Under the pieces are notes generated by a model. That model was not told the origin of the DNA and did no database searches. It saw only the letters and a program-made list of their open reading frames with translations. Below, in pieces: positions 38,273 to 50,262 of a stretch of DNA of 64,000 nt (positions are counted from its first letter, which is position 1; each line of letters begins with the position of its first letter). Origin of the DNA: Rhinopomastus cyanomelas (lineage: Eukaryota; Chordata; Aves; Bucerotiformes; Rhinopomastidae); assembly GCA_013400115.1 (NCBI GenBank), contig VXBP01007098.1, positions 1,778,513-1,842,512 on the forward strand, written 5' to 3'. Both the position numbers and the translations under genes were made by a program.

Positions 38273-38800
38273 AAGCCCTGCAAAGCAAAACCAATGAACC
38301 ATGAAGAATCACAGGGCCCAAAGAGCCAGATCCCAGGAAAGGAGAAAGGAGCAGGGGGGAGAAAAAGCACAAAAGGAAGAAAGTGGAAAGGAGGTGGAAG
38401 AAAGAGCTAAAAGTACAAAGAGAATCTTACAAAGAAGGGCTGGGGGAGAGAGGATAAGGAGAATGTCAGCAGAGATGGGCTGTGCCCTCGCTACGGGGGT
38501 TTAACATTCGGTCATCACTTGCTTTGCGGCACGTTGCATCTGTCAGAATTTCAGATTCTGCCTGTCGAGGTGTTTGCATTGTGCTCACTCATGACAGCAG
38601 CGAGCCCATTGCCAGCTTCTCCTCTCCAAGGCTGTGAAGGAGGGGGAAAGCCTTTGTTTATCTGCCAGTTGTGATTTCATTTTTCTCTACTGGCAGGCTT
38701 TCCCTCACCAGGTCATGGAGCGGGGCTGCGCTATGCGAACCGGGCACAGCTGCTGGAGGTGGCTGTGGCAGCTGGGACGAGACGTTGCAGTTTGTGTTAA

Positions 38801-38915
38801 TCACACAGAACATGAGGGGTTGGAAGGAACCTCGAAAGAGCATCTAGTCCAACCCCCTGCCACAGCAGGATCACCTAGACCAAGTCACACAGGAACAGAT
38901 CCAGGTGGATTTAAA
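38801..38915 (-). mobile_element. CR1 LINE 3' tail
   Basis: The reversed 3' end reads 'ggttggaaggaacctcgaaa', 'ccctgccacagcaggatcac' and 'agtcacacaggaacagatcc'. Low divergence from the other copies of this group suggests a fairly young insertion. Confidence 0.92.
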
Positions 38916-40764
38916 TGATAACCAAGAACAGCATTTCCTTATGGTAACTACAGTGGTAACTATCTGTTTGGTACTTTATGGGGGGCTTCCTTTATGACAC
39001 CAAGGCAAACTGCTCTGCACAAAGTAATCAGCAGCTCTGTGGACCCATGACTTCATGATATTTTATTAGAAATTAAGGAAAAATATGAGTACAGTCTGAT
39101 CCAACCCTATGGAATAGCTGTTTACATGTTGAAAATGAGTGCTCTGAAGGAGAGATATGGGAGTCACAAACGTTTAAGATTGATGTAGACTCTTGATTTT
39201 GTTTCTTTAAACTAGAGAATGGTAATTTATGGAGGAAGCCTAAGTCTTTCTAGCTTGATATCTTTGAATGAAAGCATGAACAGGGGAAGATTTCCTGAAG
39301 AATTTTTAGAGGGACAATTGACCACCAGGAAACACAAAGCTTTGCTGCAATTTGTTGAGGGGCAGTAGGACAGTGGAACACCGCAGATGGCCTGGTCTCC
39401 AGAAGGCCAGCTTCTGCTCTTGGATGCAAGCAGACTGTTCAAAATGCAAGTGCCAGGGAAAGCAGTCATACATTTTGAGGTCCTTTCCAACCCCTAATGA
39501 TTCTATGATCTGTACCAGGGGAACCAAGCGTTTGTGCAACTAGCACAGCAGTATCTTTCCACTTCTTCATGCCAGTTTGTTTTCAAGAACAAGTCACCCT
39601 CTGATTAAAGTTCACTAAAATACACCCTTTAAAAGTAAATTATTCTGCTGTGCCCCAGCTTTTGAGATGATGGAGCTTCCTGACATGAGATTTCTCATGG
39701 TCAACTATTCCTCTACCAGAAGCTTTCCATCGACTTTTTTTTAAAAAAGCAAGACATTTCTTTGACCTTCACTACTCTTGGTATGAGCAACGCCATGTAC
39801 AAGTGAGCTGCCCAAAAGGGCAGGGAGATGGGTCGTGTCACTGCTGGTTTTGCTTTTATTTAGAGCTTCAAAGGCTTTAAGTAAAGTATGGGCTGCAGAA
39901 CTCCCAGCTAGGTCTGCAACCTTTAAAAACAGAGTTCAGCTGGAAGTAGTGGAGTCTTCTCCCTTGGTAACAGCTCAGGATCTGGCCCCAGGCTTCTGGG
40001 TTTCAAAGACTGCTAATACAGAAAACAATCCTCACAGGGTTTTTTTTACCCTTTCTTTCTAACTGGAACTGAAGCTGAGTTTTACTCATTCTCTGCTGAA
40101 GTGCACAGGTGACCACAAAGTCAAAGTCTGCTTACATAACTGTAGAAGTAGATCATGTAGCTGCTTGCAGCATTTCACATCTATTCACCCTAATCCATTT
40201 TGCCAGGCAATGAACACAAGACGATACACTCGTGTGCTGTGTAACTCCACTGAAAGTCCTTTTGACCATTTTCTATTGTCTGAACAAAAATTACATGTCA
40301 TCTGTATCAGTCACACTCTTCCTCCCCGGAACATAACCTTAATTACTGTTATTAGGTTTGTGTGCCTAATGGGCTTGGCCCCACCTATTTTGCTTGTGAA
40401 CCTGTTACTTTCAATCACTGCCTTAAAAAAGAAGTGCTTCATTATTATGACTGTGCTGCTTCTTCGCTAAATGCCACAACGTTTGTTTTCCTCTAGACTG
40501 GAAGGATGAGCAGTGTTTCAACTGCTCTCTTTGGCACAGCAGCATCTCTGCTTCCCCGGGTTATTCACAAGCTATAAATATAAATGGTTTTTAAAAGAGT
40601 TATGCTGGAACAGTGTCATTTTATGACTGGCTGTAGGTGAAACTCTCACTTTTAGAAAGGGAGTTGGGAAGGAACGTGATGGTAAGTGCCCAGCTCCAGC
40701 AGTTCAGTGCTCAGATGCAAATCTGGGGGCTTCTCATCTGTGCATCACTATGGTACTCCTGGGA
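38916..40764. other. Intergenic, one tiny CR1 tail only
   Basis: Apart from the CR1 tail at 39474-39512, no feature was recognised. Confidence 0.5.
39474..39512 (+). mobile_element. CR1 LINE tail remnant
   Basis: Only 'ttgaggtcctttccaacccc' and 'taatgattctatgatc' remain, about 39 bp. This is one of the shortest recognisable CR1 insertions in the window. Confidence 0.75.
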
Positions 40765-40862
40765 GTCATAGATCATATAGAATCATCATAGAATCATCAG
40801 GGATTGGAAGGGACCTCGAAAGACCATCCAGTCCAATCCCCCTGCCAGAGCAGGCTCACCTC
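40765..40862 (-). mobile_element. CR1 LINE 3' tail, first of three in a row
   Basis: It begins with degenerate 'catagaatcatc' tail units, then 'gggattggaagggacctcga' and 'ccctgccagagcaggctcac'. It stops where a second, different CR1 tail starts. Confidence 0.9.
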
Positions 40863-40877
40863 ACTGGAGAGGCCATG

Positions 40878-40990
40878 GAATCAGAATCACTCAGGGTTGG
40901 AAGGAACTATCATCCAGTTCCAACACCCCCAGCACAGGCAGGGACACACCACCCTAGACCAGGCTGGCCTTAAACACCTCCAGGGATGGG
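40878..40990 (-). mobile_element. CR1 LINE 3' tail, second of three in a row
   Basis: A different subfamily tail reads 'cactcagggttggaaggaac', 'gcacaggcagggacacacca' and 'ggctggccttaaacacctcc'. It ends at 'cagggatggg', next to the third copy. Confidence 0.88.
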
Positions 40991-41333
40991 GCTAGAAAAG
41001 ACCTTCAAGATCATCAAAGTCCAACCAGTAACCCAACTGTCCCAAGGTCACTGCTAAACCATCTCTCTAAGCTCCAGATCTACACTGCTTTGAAACACAT
41101 CCAGCTGATGCTGATTCAGCTCCCTCACTGGGCAGCCTGTTCCAAGGCCTGATGACCCTTTCCAGGAAGTTTCTCCTCATGTCCAACATAAACTTTCTGT
41201 GGTGCCTCTTGAGGCCATTTCCTCTTACCCTGTCACTTGTCCTTTGAGAGAAGAGACCAACCCCCACACCTCACTACAATTTCCTTTCAGGCAGTTGTAG
41301 ACAGCAATAAAGGTCTCCCCCTCAGCCTTCTGG
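40991..41333 (-). mobile_element. CR1 LINE 3' end, third of three in a row
   Basis: It runs from 'gctagaaaagaccttcaaga' through 'cccaactgtcccaaggtcac' into the ORF2 C-terminus. The minus strand encodes VGLFSQRTSDRVRGNGLKRH and FLERVIRPWNRLPSEG. It is closely related to the copy at 45296-45640. Confidence 0.92.
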
Positions 41334-42364
41334 AGGGAAATATTTGCTTCCCCAAAAGAGGCCTCAGATTTGCTGTTGCTTTGTCCCCAGAGAAATCAAT
41401 CTTTAGACTCCACTTTCCATCAGCACTCTTTGCACCTTAGAAACTGTTACAGGGTCATTCATAAAAATAATTTCTTTAGGAGATTAAGATCACTTAACAT
41501 GGAATTCAGCAACACTGGTGCTTGTAACCTCATTCCTTCCCAAAGGTGATAAATGCCTAATTGCTCTCAACCAGGTGTTATTTTTCTGAAGTCTCACTAG
41601 TTTCAGGAGTCATGCTGAGTGAGGCTGAGCAGATTCTGCTTTTGTCCTAGTCAGGTGCTGAAGATGTCCCAAAGGTCACTCATTAGAAAGAAAAGCAACA
41701 CTGAAAAGCAAAGACCTTAAGGCTGCCCAATTATGTGATCATAAATTAGGTAGGTAGGAATGTCTCACAGCTAAAATAATCCTGTCCACATCTCTTTTCT
41801 TGCTGCAGATCCTGCTGCAGTAACTGCACAGAGCGGATTGTGCTCCCTTGAAGCGCAGATGTTCGATGTGTTCTGTTTCAGGAGCAGCCTTCTGCAAATG
41901 CAACCTACTTTTCTGTGCACTCCAAGAACTGAGTGGTTCCTAACCTGGCTGTCTGCTGGGTGAGCACTACAGTCTTTGAACCCATCTCAAATGCTGGTCC
42001 AACAGTTCCCAAACTTCAGTTTACAGTACAGCCTTCCTGGTGACTCCCATAACACCATGTCTGAGACAGTGTGGCATCCTTTGCCACACTGCTTCCTGCT
42101 CTTTGGCCAGGCTCCTGGATTCATGGTGCATCCCATGGGCCACCCACCTTCCTGCTGTATTTGTGTGTGACTTTGCACCACAGCAGTGCTATGAGGCATG
42201 GAGGCTATTCCCTGTTTCACAAACGAGGCACAAGGACAAGGTCAAAAGACAGCACTGATTTGGAGTAATGTGAGCATAGTGATTTGAGCATATTTGGCAA
42301 CACTGAGCATGAAACACCTACTAGCATTGTCCATTGTTAGCCTCCAGAGCTGGGCCAGCTCCAG
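41334..42364. other. Intergenic, no recognised feature
   Basis: No gene or repeat was recognised between the two CR1 copies. Confidence 0.5.
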
Positions 42365-42563
42365 CATAGAATCACAAAACTGTTAAAGTTGGAAGAGACC
42401 TCCCAATCATCAAGTCTAACCATCAAACCAATGCTACCATGCCAAATAACCACAATTTCAAGCACCAAATCTACATGTTTTTTGAAAACTTCCAGGGATG
42501 GCAACTCCAGCACCTCCCTGGGCAGCCAGTTCCAACACCTGACCACTCCTTCAGGAAGGTGCA
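42365..42563 (-). mobile_element. CR1 LINE 3' end
   Basis: It begins 'catagaatcacaaaactgtt', continues 'aaagttggaagagacctccc', and reaches the ORF2 end. The minus strand encodes RCWNWLPREVLELPSLEVFK followed by KHVDLVL, with an open frame through the 3' UTR. Confidence 0.92.
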
Positions 42564-45295
42564 ACAAACATTGGTCTGTTACAGGTGCATTCAGGACAGT
42601 GAAAGTGAGTCAGTTACTGGTACAAAGTCAATAAGCACAAATCAAACTGCATTCAACTGCTATGCAGATGCCCTCATCTGAGAGCAAAGTAATTCTCTAA
42701 AGAAGATTACTGCAGTGAAAATGCAATACACATCTGGATGAGTCTACTCACCTGGGGATTTAACACACTATACCCTTTACTATAGGTGCACTAACATCAC
42801 ATGGTGAGTTGAATTATGTTGCAGTCACTGGCTGTGTCCCATGTTGTGCTCTGTGTGCATACCTGGGAGCTCCAGCCCTGTGTCTGTCTCTTTTGAAATG
42901 AGAGAACACTCTCTCACCATGTGCAGGTACCCTGCCTACCACCAGCTCCATGCAGCCCCAAGGCACCATAAAATGCAAACAACACCCACGGTGACCCTGT
43001 ATCATATTAATGTCAAGATGCAGCTCAGAAAGTGTCCTCCATGGTGTCCAGCAGATATTTTGTAGACAGCACTTCCAAGCATAAGGACTAGATTTAAGGT
43101 CACGACTGCTGTGGGGTAACAGGTAGAGCACAGACACCCATCGGTGCTAGGTGAACACCCAGAAGCCTGATTGTCCTATCATTATGCTCTCACTACTGCT
43201 ATAACTGATTAGTCCTGCTGACAGGCAAGACTAATTGCCTTAGGTGCAGCCCTGTCATCTTCCAGCTATACATCCTTAGGGAGTCAAACTAACATTTGTT
43301 ATTGCTGATAACCTGCAGCCTGTGTCATAAAGCGGCCCAAGACCAGTCAATGGCAGCCAGGGACTTCTGGCACCACACTCATGTGTGAAATAGAGTTAAC
43401 TCTGACTTCACCCCCAAGCATTCCCAGCTGTCAGCAGCAATACTTTCCCGTCATCAGAGTCTGGGGGCCATCTTGTGCAGCAGTCTCAGTGACATTATTT
43501 CAACCTGCTGGACAAAGCCAAGTCTCCTGTGTGAATTTTTCTTCTAGCAGTTCCCTTAGACACAATCAGATTTTATTTTCCTCATGGTCTATCGATTGAA
43601 CGTGCTGCAGTTTTATTGATATTCCCATGTTAATCCTGGCACCACAGAAACTCCTGCTTGCTCATGCAGTGTAAATTAGCTTCAGCTCAATTAACCTCTT
43701 GACATACGTTGTTTTTTCCAATTTCTCTCCAGATCTGTCAGCTTTCCTTCAGACCATCAGCGCTTGGCTTCTCTGGTGAGCAGTGCATTGCAGTATTGTG
43801 CTGCTTCAGCAGTGGCTGCTGCCACACCAGGGCACAAGGCCACTTCATGGCAGTTTTCTGAGGAAGGGAGCTGGGTGCCTTGATGCATGAAAGTCCCTGA
43901 CCTCTTGATCCAGAAACTGCAGTAGCTCCATGAAAATGGACATTAGGGAAGGGAAGAGCACAAGAGCTGGGGGCCTTGAAACTCACACTTGTGTTTGTAT
44001 TTGATGCCCATGCCTGTATAGAGGCATTTGGCCCAGTGCTATCAAGATTAGGTGTCTACAAGACGCTGAAGCAGTCTACCCTATTCATCTTCCTTAGCTC
44101 CTTTTCTTTGAATGATCCCAAATTCAGCAAGGGGAGCTCTACTCATTAGAGTCAAGAAGGGTATTACAGCATGTGAAGAGCAGATTCCTAATGGAGACTT
44201 GCTATTTAATTGAATTTAGTGGACGACAAGACCATGACATTGCTAAGATTAATGATGCAATAATTTTTGAGACAAGGCAAAACGTGAAGTAAATTGATTG
44301 TATTAATTTTACTCCCCCTCCTCGGCAATGGTACCACACATCAGCTCTGCGGTGTCCTGGAGAGGACACTTCGTGGTTACACAGTGAAGGCAAGTACCCC
44401 TTCCCCACTCAACTCTTGCACTCTGACACCACTTTGGATTAACTTTTAATGTTATTTCCTAGCTGCAGACATGCAGGCTGGCAATAACAGAGCTGAGATT
44501 TAGGCAGACCAAGTGATTAATGCAGAGGGCTTTTTGGAGTGGAAACTTCCGTTATAATTAGATTATTTGAGAGAAGGTGTCAGAGCATGCAACGAAGGAC
44601 TGCAGTGACTGCACGTCTCACTCTTGAAAATGTTTGAATGGATTTCTGATGTCTTGTTAGCAACTCTTACATAAGGATCTGCTGTTGCTTAAATGCAATG
44701 TCAGAAGTAACATCTTGTTCAAAAATACATTTGCAGACAATGAGAAGGCTTCTTTCCTACATGTGGCATAAGTTGCACTGGCTTTTCACACAACATCTGA
44801 TAGTATCTGTCAAAAACGTCTCACTGAAACATAGAAAGCAGTATTTTGTATTGTTCAACATCATCTGTAGTACCTCATTCATTTCTTTAATGAGACAAGT
44901 CACCATAAGTAATAGTTGCAGACTAGTGAAAAGGCTTGGCATTGTTACACAGCATTTTGTTTGTCTACAGAAGACAGCGACAAAGACAAGGATCCCAGAG
45001 CTAGGATTTTGTTAAATAAGGAGGAGATCAAAAGCTTTCAAAGGATCTCGAGGAGGAGGGCAGACAGAAGTAAGGTAACTCTTTCTGTGGTGCCATGCAG
45101 AGCGCAGAAACTAGCCACAGATGTTGATCAGAAAGTCCTCTCAAGCACACTCTGTGAATTGTGGATCAGTTTTGCTTTGGAGAACAACAGAAAAACAGGT
45201 TTGGGTTTTGCCTTTCCCTCCCTTTGGCAAATGGGGCATGACATGAGAGACTGTAGCAGTGACAGTCACCTCTGGCAAAGAAATTTCATCTAATG
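42564..45295. other. Intergenic, AT-rich candidate regulatory stretch and one weak exon-like segment
   Basis: No gene was recognised. Bases 44195-44320 are AT-rich with TAAT/ATTA-type motifs that resemble conserved enhancers, but conservation cannot be judged here. A possible exon at 44971-45074 is listed separately. Confidence 0.4.
44971..45074 (+). CDS. Exon-like open segment of unknown function
   Basis: This 104-bp segment has a good pyrimidine-rich 3' splice site on its left ('tttgtttgtctacag') and a GTAACT donor on its right. The open frame reads DSDKDKDPRARILLNKEE followed by IKSFQRISRRR, with charged and basic composition. I do not recognise the protein, and no partner exon was found. 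It may be chance, or a coding or non-coding exon of an unannotated transcript. Confidence 0.2.
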
Positions 45296-45641
45296 TCATA
45301 GAATCATAAAATCATTTAAGTCAGAAAAAGCCTTTAAGAGTCACCAAATGAAAGCATTAACCCAACTGTCCCAAGGCCACTGCTAAACCATGTTCCTAAG
45401 CTCCAGATCTACAAGGCTTTGAAACACCTTCAGGGACGCTGATGCAACCTTCTCCCTGAGCAGCCTGTTCCAAGACCTGATGACTCTTTCCAGGAAGTTT
45501 CTCCTTATGTCCAACCTGAAGTTCCTGTGGTGCCTCTTGAGGCCATTCCCTCCTGTCCTGTCACTTGTTCTTTGTGAGAAGAGACCAACCCCAACTCTTT
45601 ACAACCTCCTTTCAGATAGTTGTAGACAGTGGAAAGGTCAA
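45296..45641 (-). mobile_element. CR1 LINE 3' end
   Basis: It starts at 'tcatagaatcataaaatcat' and includes 'aacccaactgtcccaaggcc', 'agctccagatctacaaggct' and the reversed ORF2 end ('tctttgtgagaagagaccaa'). It is of the same subfamily as 40991-41333. Confidence 0.92.
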
Positions 45642-46620
45642 CCAAGGGAGATTCTGGTGCCTAACACAAGATTTTAAGAAAGAAAATAAAGTTACCAAGA
45701 TGCACAAGGATCTTTATCAGCAAGTATAAAGCTGACAGTGGGATTTGTACTGCTTTATCTGTTTGTATCCTATTGCATCATTGCAAATACTTTTCCCTTA
45801 AGTTTTGCCTAGTAGTTAAACTTAACCAAAGTTAACTTGTCCACTGCAACAGGTTTCTCAACTAAAGTTTGGTGATCTGGAGAGCACAAGTGCTGGGCAT
45901 GGACAATCTGCTTCCTAATACAGCCCTTTCTGAAAGAGAAGAGCTCCCAGCTCAGGATCCCAGAAGCTGTGCTGACCCCTCCAGGATCTGCTTTCTCAGA
46001 GCCTGCCAGGGAAGAAGGACCTCTTGGAAGGCAGGCACAAGAGAAAACCTCCAGGCATGTCTGAAAGGGAGTCCTAGAAGAGGTGATAACAGCATCATAT
46101 CTCTTGCCATTTCCCCATTCATTCTCTGGGTTTCTCTGCTTGGAATCCTGGAGCAGATCCAAATGCCATGCACTGGTGCAGAACAGACACTCTGGAACCA
46201 GCACCCAAGAAGGTGGCCACTACAGCAGAGCAATAAATTCTTGTGATTAAAATCAGAGAGGGTGCATATCATCATTCCTGTGACAATTCAGAAGCACAGA
46301 TACCTCTGAGTAACTGAATCCTTAGAGACTACATCCTTCTGCCTAGGGTCTCTCTTCTTGCCAAAAAAGGCTCTAGATGTGGTACTTCAGGAAGAATGAT
46401 GACATGGGCAAAGAGACCTGAATTCAGGCCTACTGCAACATGATAGGACTTCGAAATCTAATGCAAAAAAATGCTAATTCCAGTAATACTTGGGGCACCC
46501 ACAGCCAAGGATTTAAACTTTCTTGTTTGCTGTTTGACTGAAGGGAACTTCATCACTGTAGACATTTATACAATTTGTGGTCACAGTTCTGCTCGTGTGT
46601 GTCTTGTTCTACGAAGGCCA
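45642..46620. other. Intergenic, no recognised feature
   Basis: Overlapping open frames of 107-131 codons on both strands at 45.8-46.3 kb have no motif that I recognise. Confidence 0.45.
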
Positions 46621-46621
46621 T

Positions 46622-47185
46622 TGCTGAAGAGAAAAGCATTTACAGTCTAAGAACAGAGCATTGACTGATGGGGCAAGCACAACTTTAAAACAATTGCTCA
46701 TTAAGCAGTAAATCTGGCAGCAAGAAGGCAAACAGGCCTTGAGCAAGAGCTGGACAGGATGTGCTCCATCCATCATGGAGGTTACGTTCCTAAGATAAAG
46801 CAGCAGATGCCCTCCTGATATGGGAATACAAGAAATGCTGTTGCGCACTGAGCCTGCACTGACCACTGTGTTCAGAGGTTCACCATGAGGAAAACTCCTT
46901 GCTTCCTTCCTCAAGACCACTGGGACCCTTACCACTAAAGACAGCACATGGTCAAAGGGGATGAGACCTAATTTGCATGTGAAATGGACAGATCATTAAT
47001 ATGCATTAGTTGTATTGCCACACCTAATGTTTCTGCATTGTCTTGTAGGTATAACTGTGACCCTGACACCAGTTCAGGGGGGCATGTCTTTGGGACACTA
47101 GTCCTCATGTACCCCTGCCAGCAATAATAAATTACTTCCTCAAAAATACTGAGCAGAGTTCTTGGGTCTTTATTTTCTACCTTGT
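46622..47185 (+). mobile_element. Probable solo LTR of an endogenous retrovirus
   Basis: The layout resembles a retroviral LTR. An upstream block has octamer-like 'atttgcatgtgaa' and 'taatatgcattag'. AATAAA follows at 47126-47131, then a U5-like end, 'gagttcttgggtctttattt'. No gag, pol or env frame adjoins it, so a solo LTR is likely. A TG start near 46622 and an end near 47180 are guesses, and no target-site duplication could be found. Confidence 0.45.
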
Positions 47186-47709
47186 TGGCTCAGTCCAATC
47201 TCCCCGGTTTAGTGCTGTGTCATTTACCTTGTCATCCAACTACAAGGCACCTCACCCAGATCTAAGCACATGAGAGATTACATGAACAAGGAGAACTGCT
47301 TCTTTCAACAGCACAGAGAGTCTATGACCCTGAAAAGATGAAGGTTCACAGCCACAGAACAATGAATCTTTACAAGTTTTAAAGAAATAAAGGCAAAGAC
47401 AAGTTTTCCCTGAACAGTAAATAACCTTCTGAGGTTGAAATAGGTTTTGGTTTGAGCTGATGATCAGCACTTAGTGTCTGACACTCCACCACCATGGCAG
47501 AACCTGTGCATTCAAGGATCTCTGCACCATTGTTCTCTCATACATGGACAAAGGCTCACTACCACTTAGCCACATTCCCATTAATGCCTGCTCCTTCCTT
47601 TGGGGACTGTTGGCTGTGCAGTTCCCATTTCAGGCATGGTGGTGTATACCCAAGTAGTGCTGGAGGCTCAAAAGCACACGTGAAGTTTAAAAGAACAGAC
47701 ACTAGAGCA
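47186..47709. other. Intergenic, no recognised feature
   Basis: No gene or repeat was recognised between the LTR-like segment and the CR1 tail. Confidence 0.45.
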
Positions 47710-47770
47710 AACGGATGGACTTGATAATCTTAAAAGTCTTTTCCAACCAAAAACATTTTGTGATTCTAAA
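47710..47770 (+). mobile_element. CR1 LINE 3' tail, very short
   Basis: It has 'ggatggacttgataatctta', 'aaagtcttttccaaccaaaa' and a 'tgattcta' end. It is diverged. Confidence 0.8.
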
Positions 47771-50199
47771 TCAGAGCATGGGTGCCCCTAACCAGGCAGT
47801 CAAACACGACCAAATCCATTTAATGTCTCTCTTTGGGGAGATCATACCAGGTATAGAATAAGGCGGGTCTAGGAAGGTTTCATCAGGAATTCCAGCCATC
47901 CAAAAACCTGTTAACCAAGGAGCAGACTAACAATCTGCCTTGCTCCTGACCAGTGGGAAAAGTGCTTAGCTGTAGCCCATGGTCAGCAGACTTTTCTCCA
48001 GCAACATTTTCCAGTAAGCAAGTCTGGGAGCAACTCTAAGGTGTGACTAGGGGAAGAAGGATACACCGGGAAGGTGGTGGTCTGTAACTCACAGGGAAGA
48101 AACAAAGTCAGCACTGGCCAAAGGTTCCCAGGCTCAAAGAAGACATTCATAAAACTGGTCTTATTACTGTTCTTGCCACTGGGGAAATAGGCAGGATGAG
48201 AACAACAACTGCCCTTGTTAACAGGGCTGTCCCAGCAATAGCTAGTCCTTCCTTCACACTTACCTCTTTGTCCTGGTAGAAGCATCAGAAATCAAGCTTG
48301 TTTTCTAGGATGGAAGTACAGGCAAAGCAGCAAAAGAAAACTACCAAACAGTTGAACTAGGGAAGTGGCAATCACTTAAATATGCTCTTTGATCCCTCTT
48401 CCATCACAGCTGGTTCTATGACTTCCTTACTCCGCCCCCTCTCTTCACCTGCCATCTATTTGAGTTACCGATCTTGCCACGTGCATGGTTGCCAAAGAAT
48501 AACATCTCTAATGCATTAATCGTTAGAGTGGCACAAGCAGGCAGCACTTCAGAGAAGCCACACACTATATACAGGACTCTGGGGTTTATTGTGAGACAAA
48601 AGGTGGGGATCTCATTGGGGTTATATTTGCCATTCTCAAGCAGTGCTGTCTTTTTCTTCCTTCTACATACAGACTAGATAGAACTCAAATAATATTGTGG
48701 AAGAAATAATAACAGTTCCTTCTTATTTTGTAAGTGAAAAACTTTCAGATGCTCAGCTTCTAATGAAATACTAGTGATGGTGAATTGTGTGCACGGAGGA
48801 CACATCCAAACAGACTGCAGGCTCTCAGTTGTGCATTGCCACATGCTTTCACTGATCAGCTCAGTCAACTAGTTAGTTTAGATGGAGTGTTTCCTTTTCA
48901 TCCAGGGCCAGAGGTGGCTTAAGTTTCTCCTCAGGGGCAGAAACTTGCCCTTCTCCTAGAAAGGAGAGGCTGAACAACATTGTTCATTAGCGTTTTGGGG
49001 CTTGCATAGATAACTGAGGAACCATTCTCTTTTCATTGCTGGTAACTCTCCTCCCCACTTTCCAGCTCATCCTCCACAGAAGCAGCAGCAGCAATGATTC
49101 CTCAGGACTGTGCCACTGGTAAAATAGAGCATAGGAGGCCAGTCTTTTTGCTGCATGCTGGCAGACACCTACCATAGATAAACACTTAGTGTGATCACAC
49201 CAGTCCTGGTCACACTGTCTGATTTCATGATGCACCTACACTGGAAGGAGATCACTGAGAGAGTTCACCCAGACTCCTTTCCCCCCCTCTTCTTTTAGAC
49301 TGTCACTACAAGTGACATCTTCTCTTCAAAACACTGTCTGCATTCCCCAAGAACAGACCTTCACCCTTCAGGGATTCACAGGCATTAGAGCTTGTTTAGG
49401 GTTATTTCTGTGCCTGGTTTTGTTGTGACACTGCTCAGACTGGTAGACAAGTTAGTGTGGGAGACTTGTAGTACTCTCATGGTACAAACCAGCTGCAAAC
49501 ACACATTAATATTCTGTCTCAGTTGGGTTGGCCTTGACTTTGGTGTTCCCTTGTAGAGCAGTAGCATCAGGAAGTCTTGGTGGGTCTTGACATATTGTTT
49601 ATCCAATGGGGAAAAGCACCCATAGCAGCATCCCTGTGTTCTGTGCACCTTGAAATCGGTAAGAATTAGTGAGGTAAAGACTGACTTCTGACATATTTGA
49701 GGTCTGACATTGTTTTGAAATTGCTGGTCTTTCACTGACTGCACTAAGTATAGGACTGAGCTTACCAGTAAGAAAATAAAGTGGGTCTTGAAATGGTTTC
49801 GCAAAGATTTATGGCATCAACTTTCTTCTTGACAGAGACTGCAGGACTCAGACGGATGAAGAGCATTTACACAGCCACAATAAATACTATTTTTATTTCA
49901 GATAATGTGTGTAATTTTTTCCAAGTTCCAGAAACAATAGGCACAAAATACTTTGCCTTCAAGGAGTCTCTGGATATATTACAGCTAACAAGTGGTGGGG
50001 ATGTTGGTACTATGTGGTGTCTTTCATCCAAATAAGACAATGTTCTCAAAATATTGGACAAATCTACTACAACTGTACAGTCATGAATAGTGTGGCTACA
50101 GAAGTACTGTCTGTTCTGCAGACCACAAGGAACTGTGGAGACAAAGGTAGGAGAGTAGGAGGAGACATGTCCCAGAGCAGTGGATCTGGACTGTGCTAG
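47771..50199. other. Intergenic, no recognised feature
   Basis: A 139-codon minus-strand frame (49385-49804) begins with a hydrophobic segment (HFIFLLVSSVLYLV) but shows no family motif. No other feature could be supported. Confidence 0.45.
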
Positions 50200-50262
50200 G
50201 CTCTGTCACCCCACTGTGAAGAAGATTCTTCTCATATTTATATGGAACCTCCTATGCTCCTC
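50200..50262 (-). mobile_element. CR1 LINE, ORF2 C-terminal end of a chimeric copy
   Basis: The minus strand encodes EHRRFHINMRRIFFTVG, the typical end of CR1 ORF2. It joins directly, in frame, to CR1 ORF1-like sequence on the right. The 3' tail is missing. Confidence 0.85.

Larger units (their letters stand above)
27089..38800. other. Intergenic block without recognised repeats
   Basis: This 11.7-kb stretch carries no CR1 copy I can see, which is unusual for this window. It has two small CpG clusters (listed separately) and two long but unrecognised open frames of 207-209 codons (27333-27962 and 28715-29338, + strand). A run near 33.98-34.15 kb has AT-rich, homeobox-like motifs but no proof of function. 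Confidence 0.5.

Noticed and set aside
49385..49804. 139-codon minus-strand frame with a signal-peptide-like start
   Set aside because: No recognisable family and no gene context; hydrophobic starts occur by chance.
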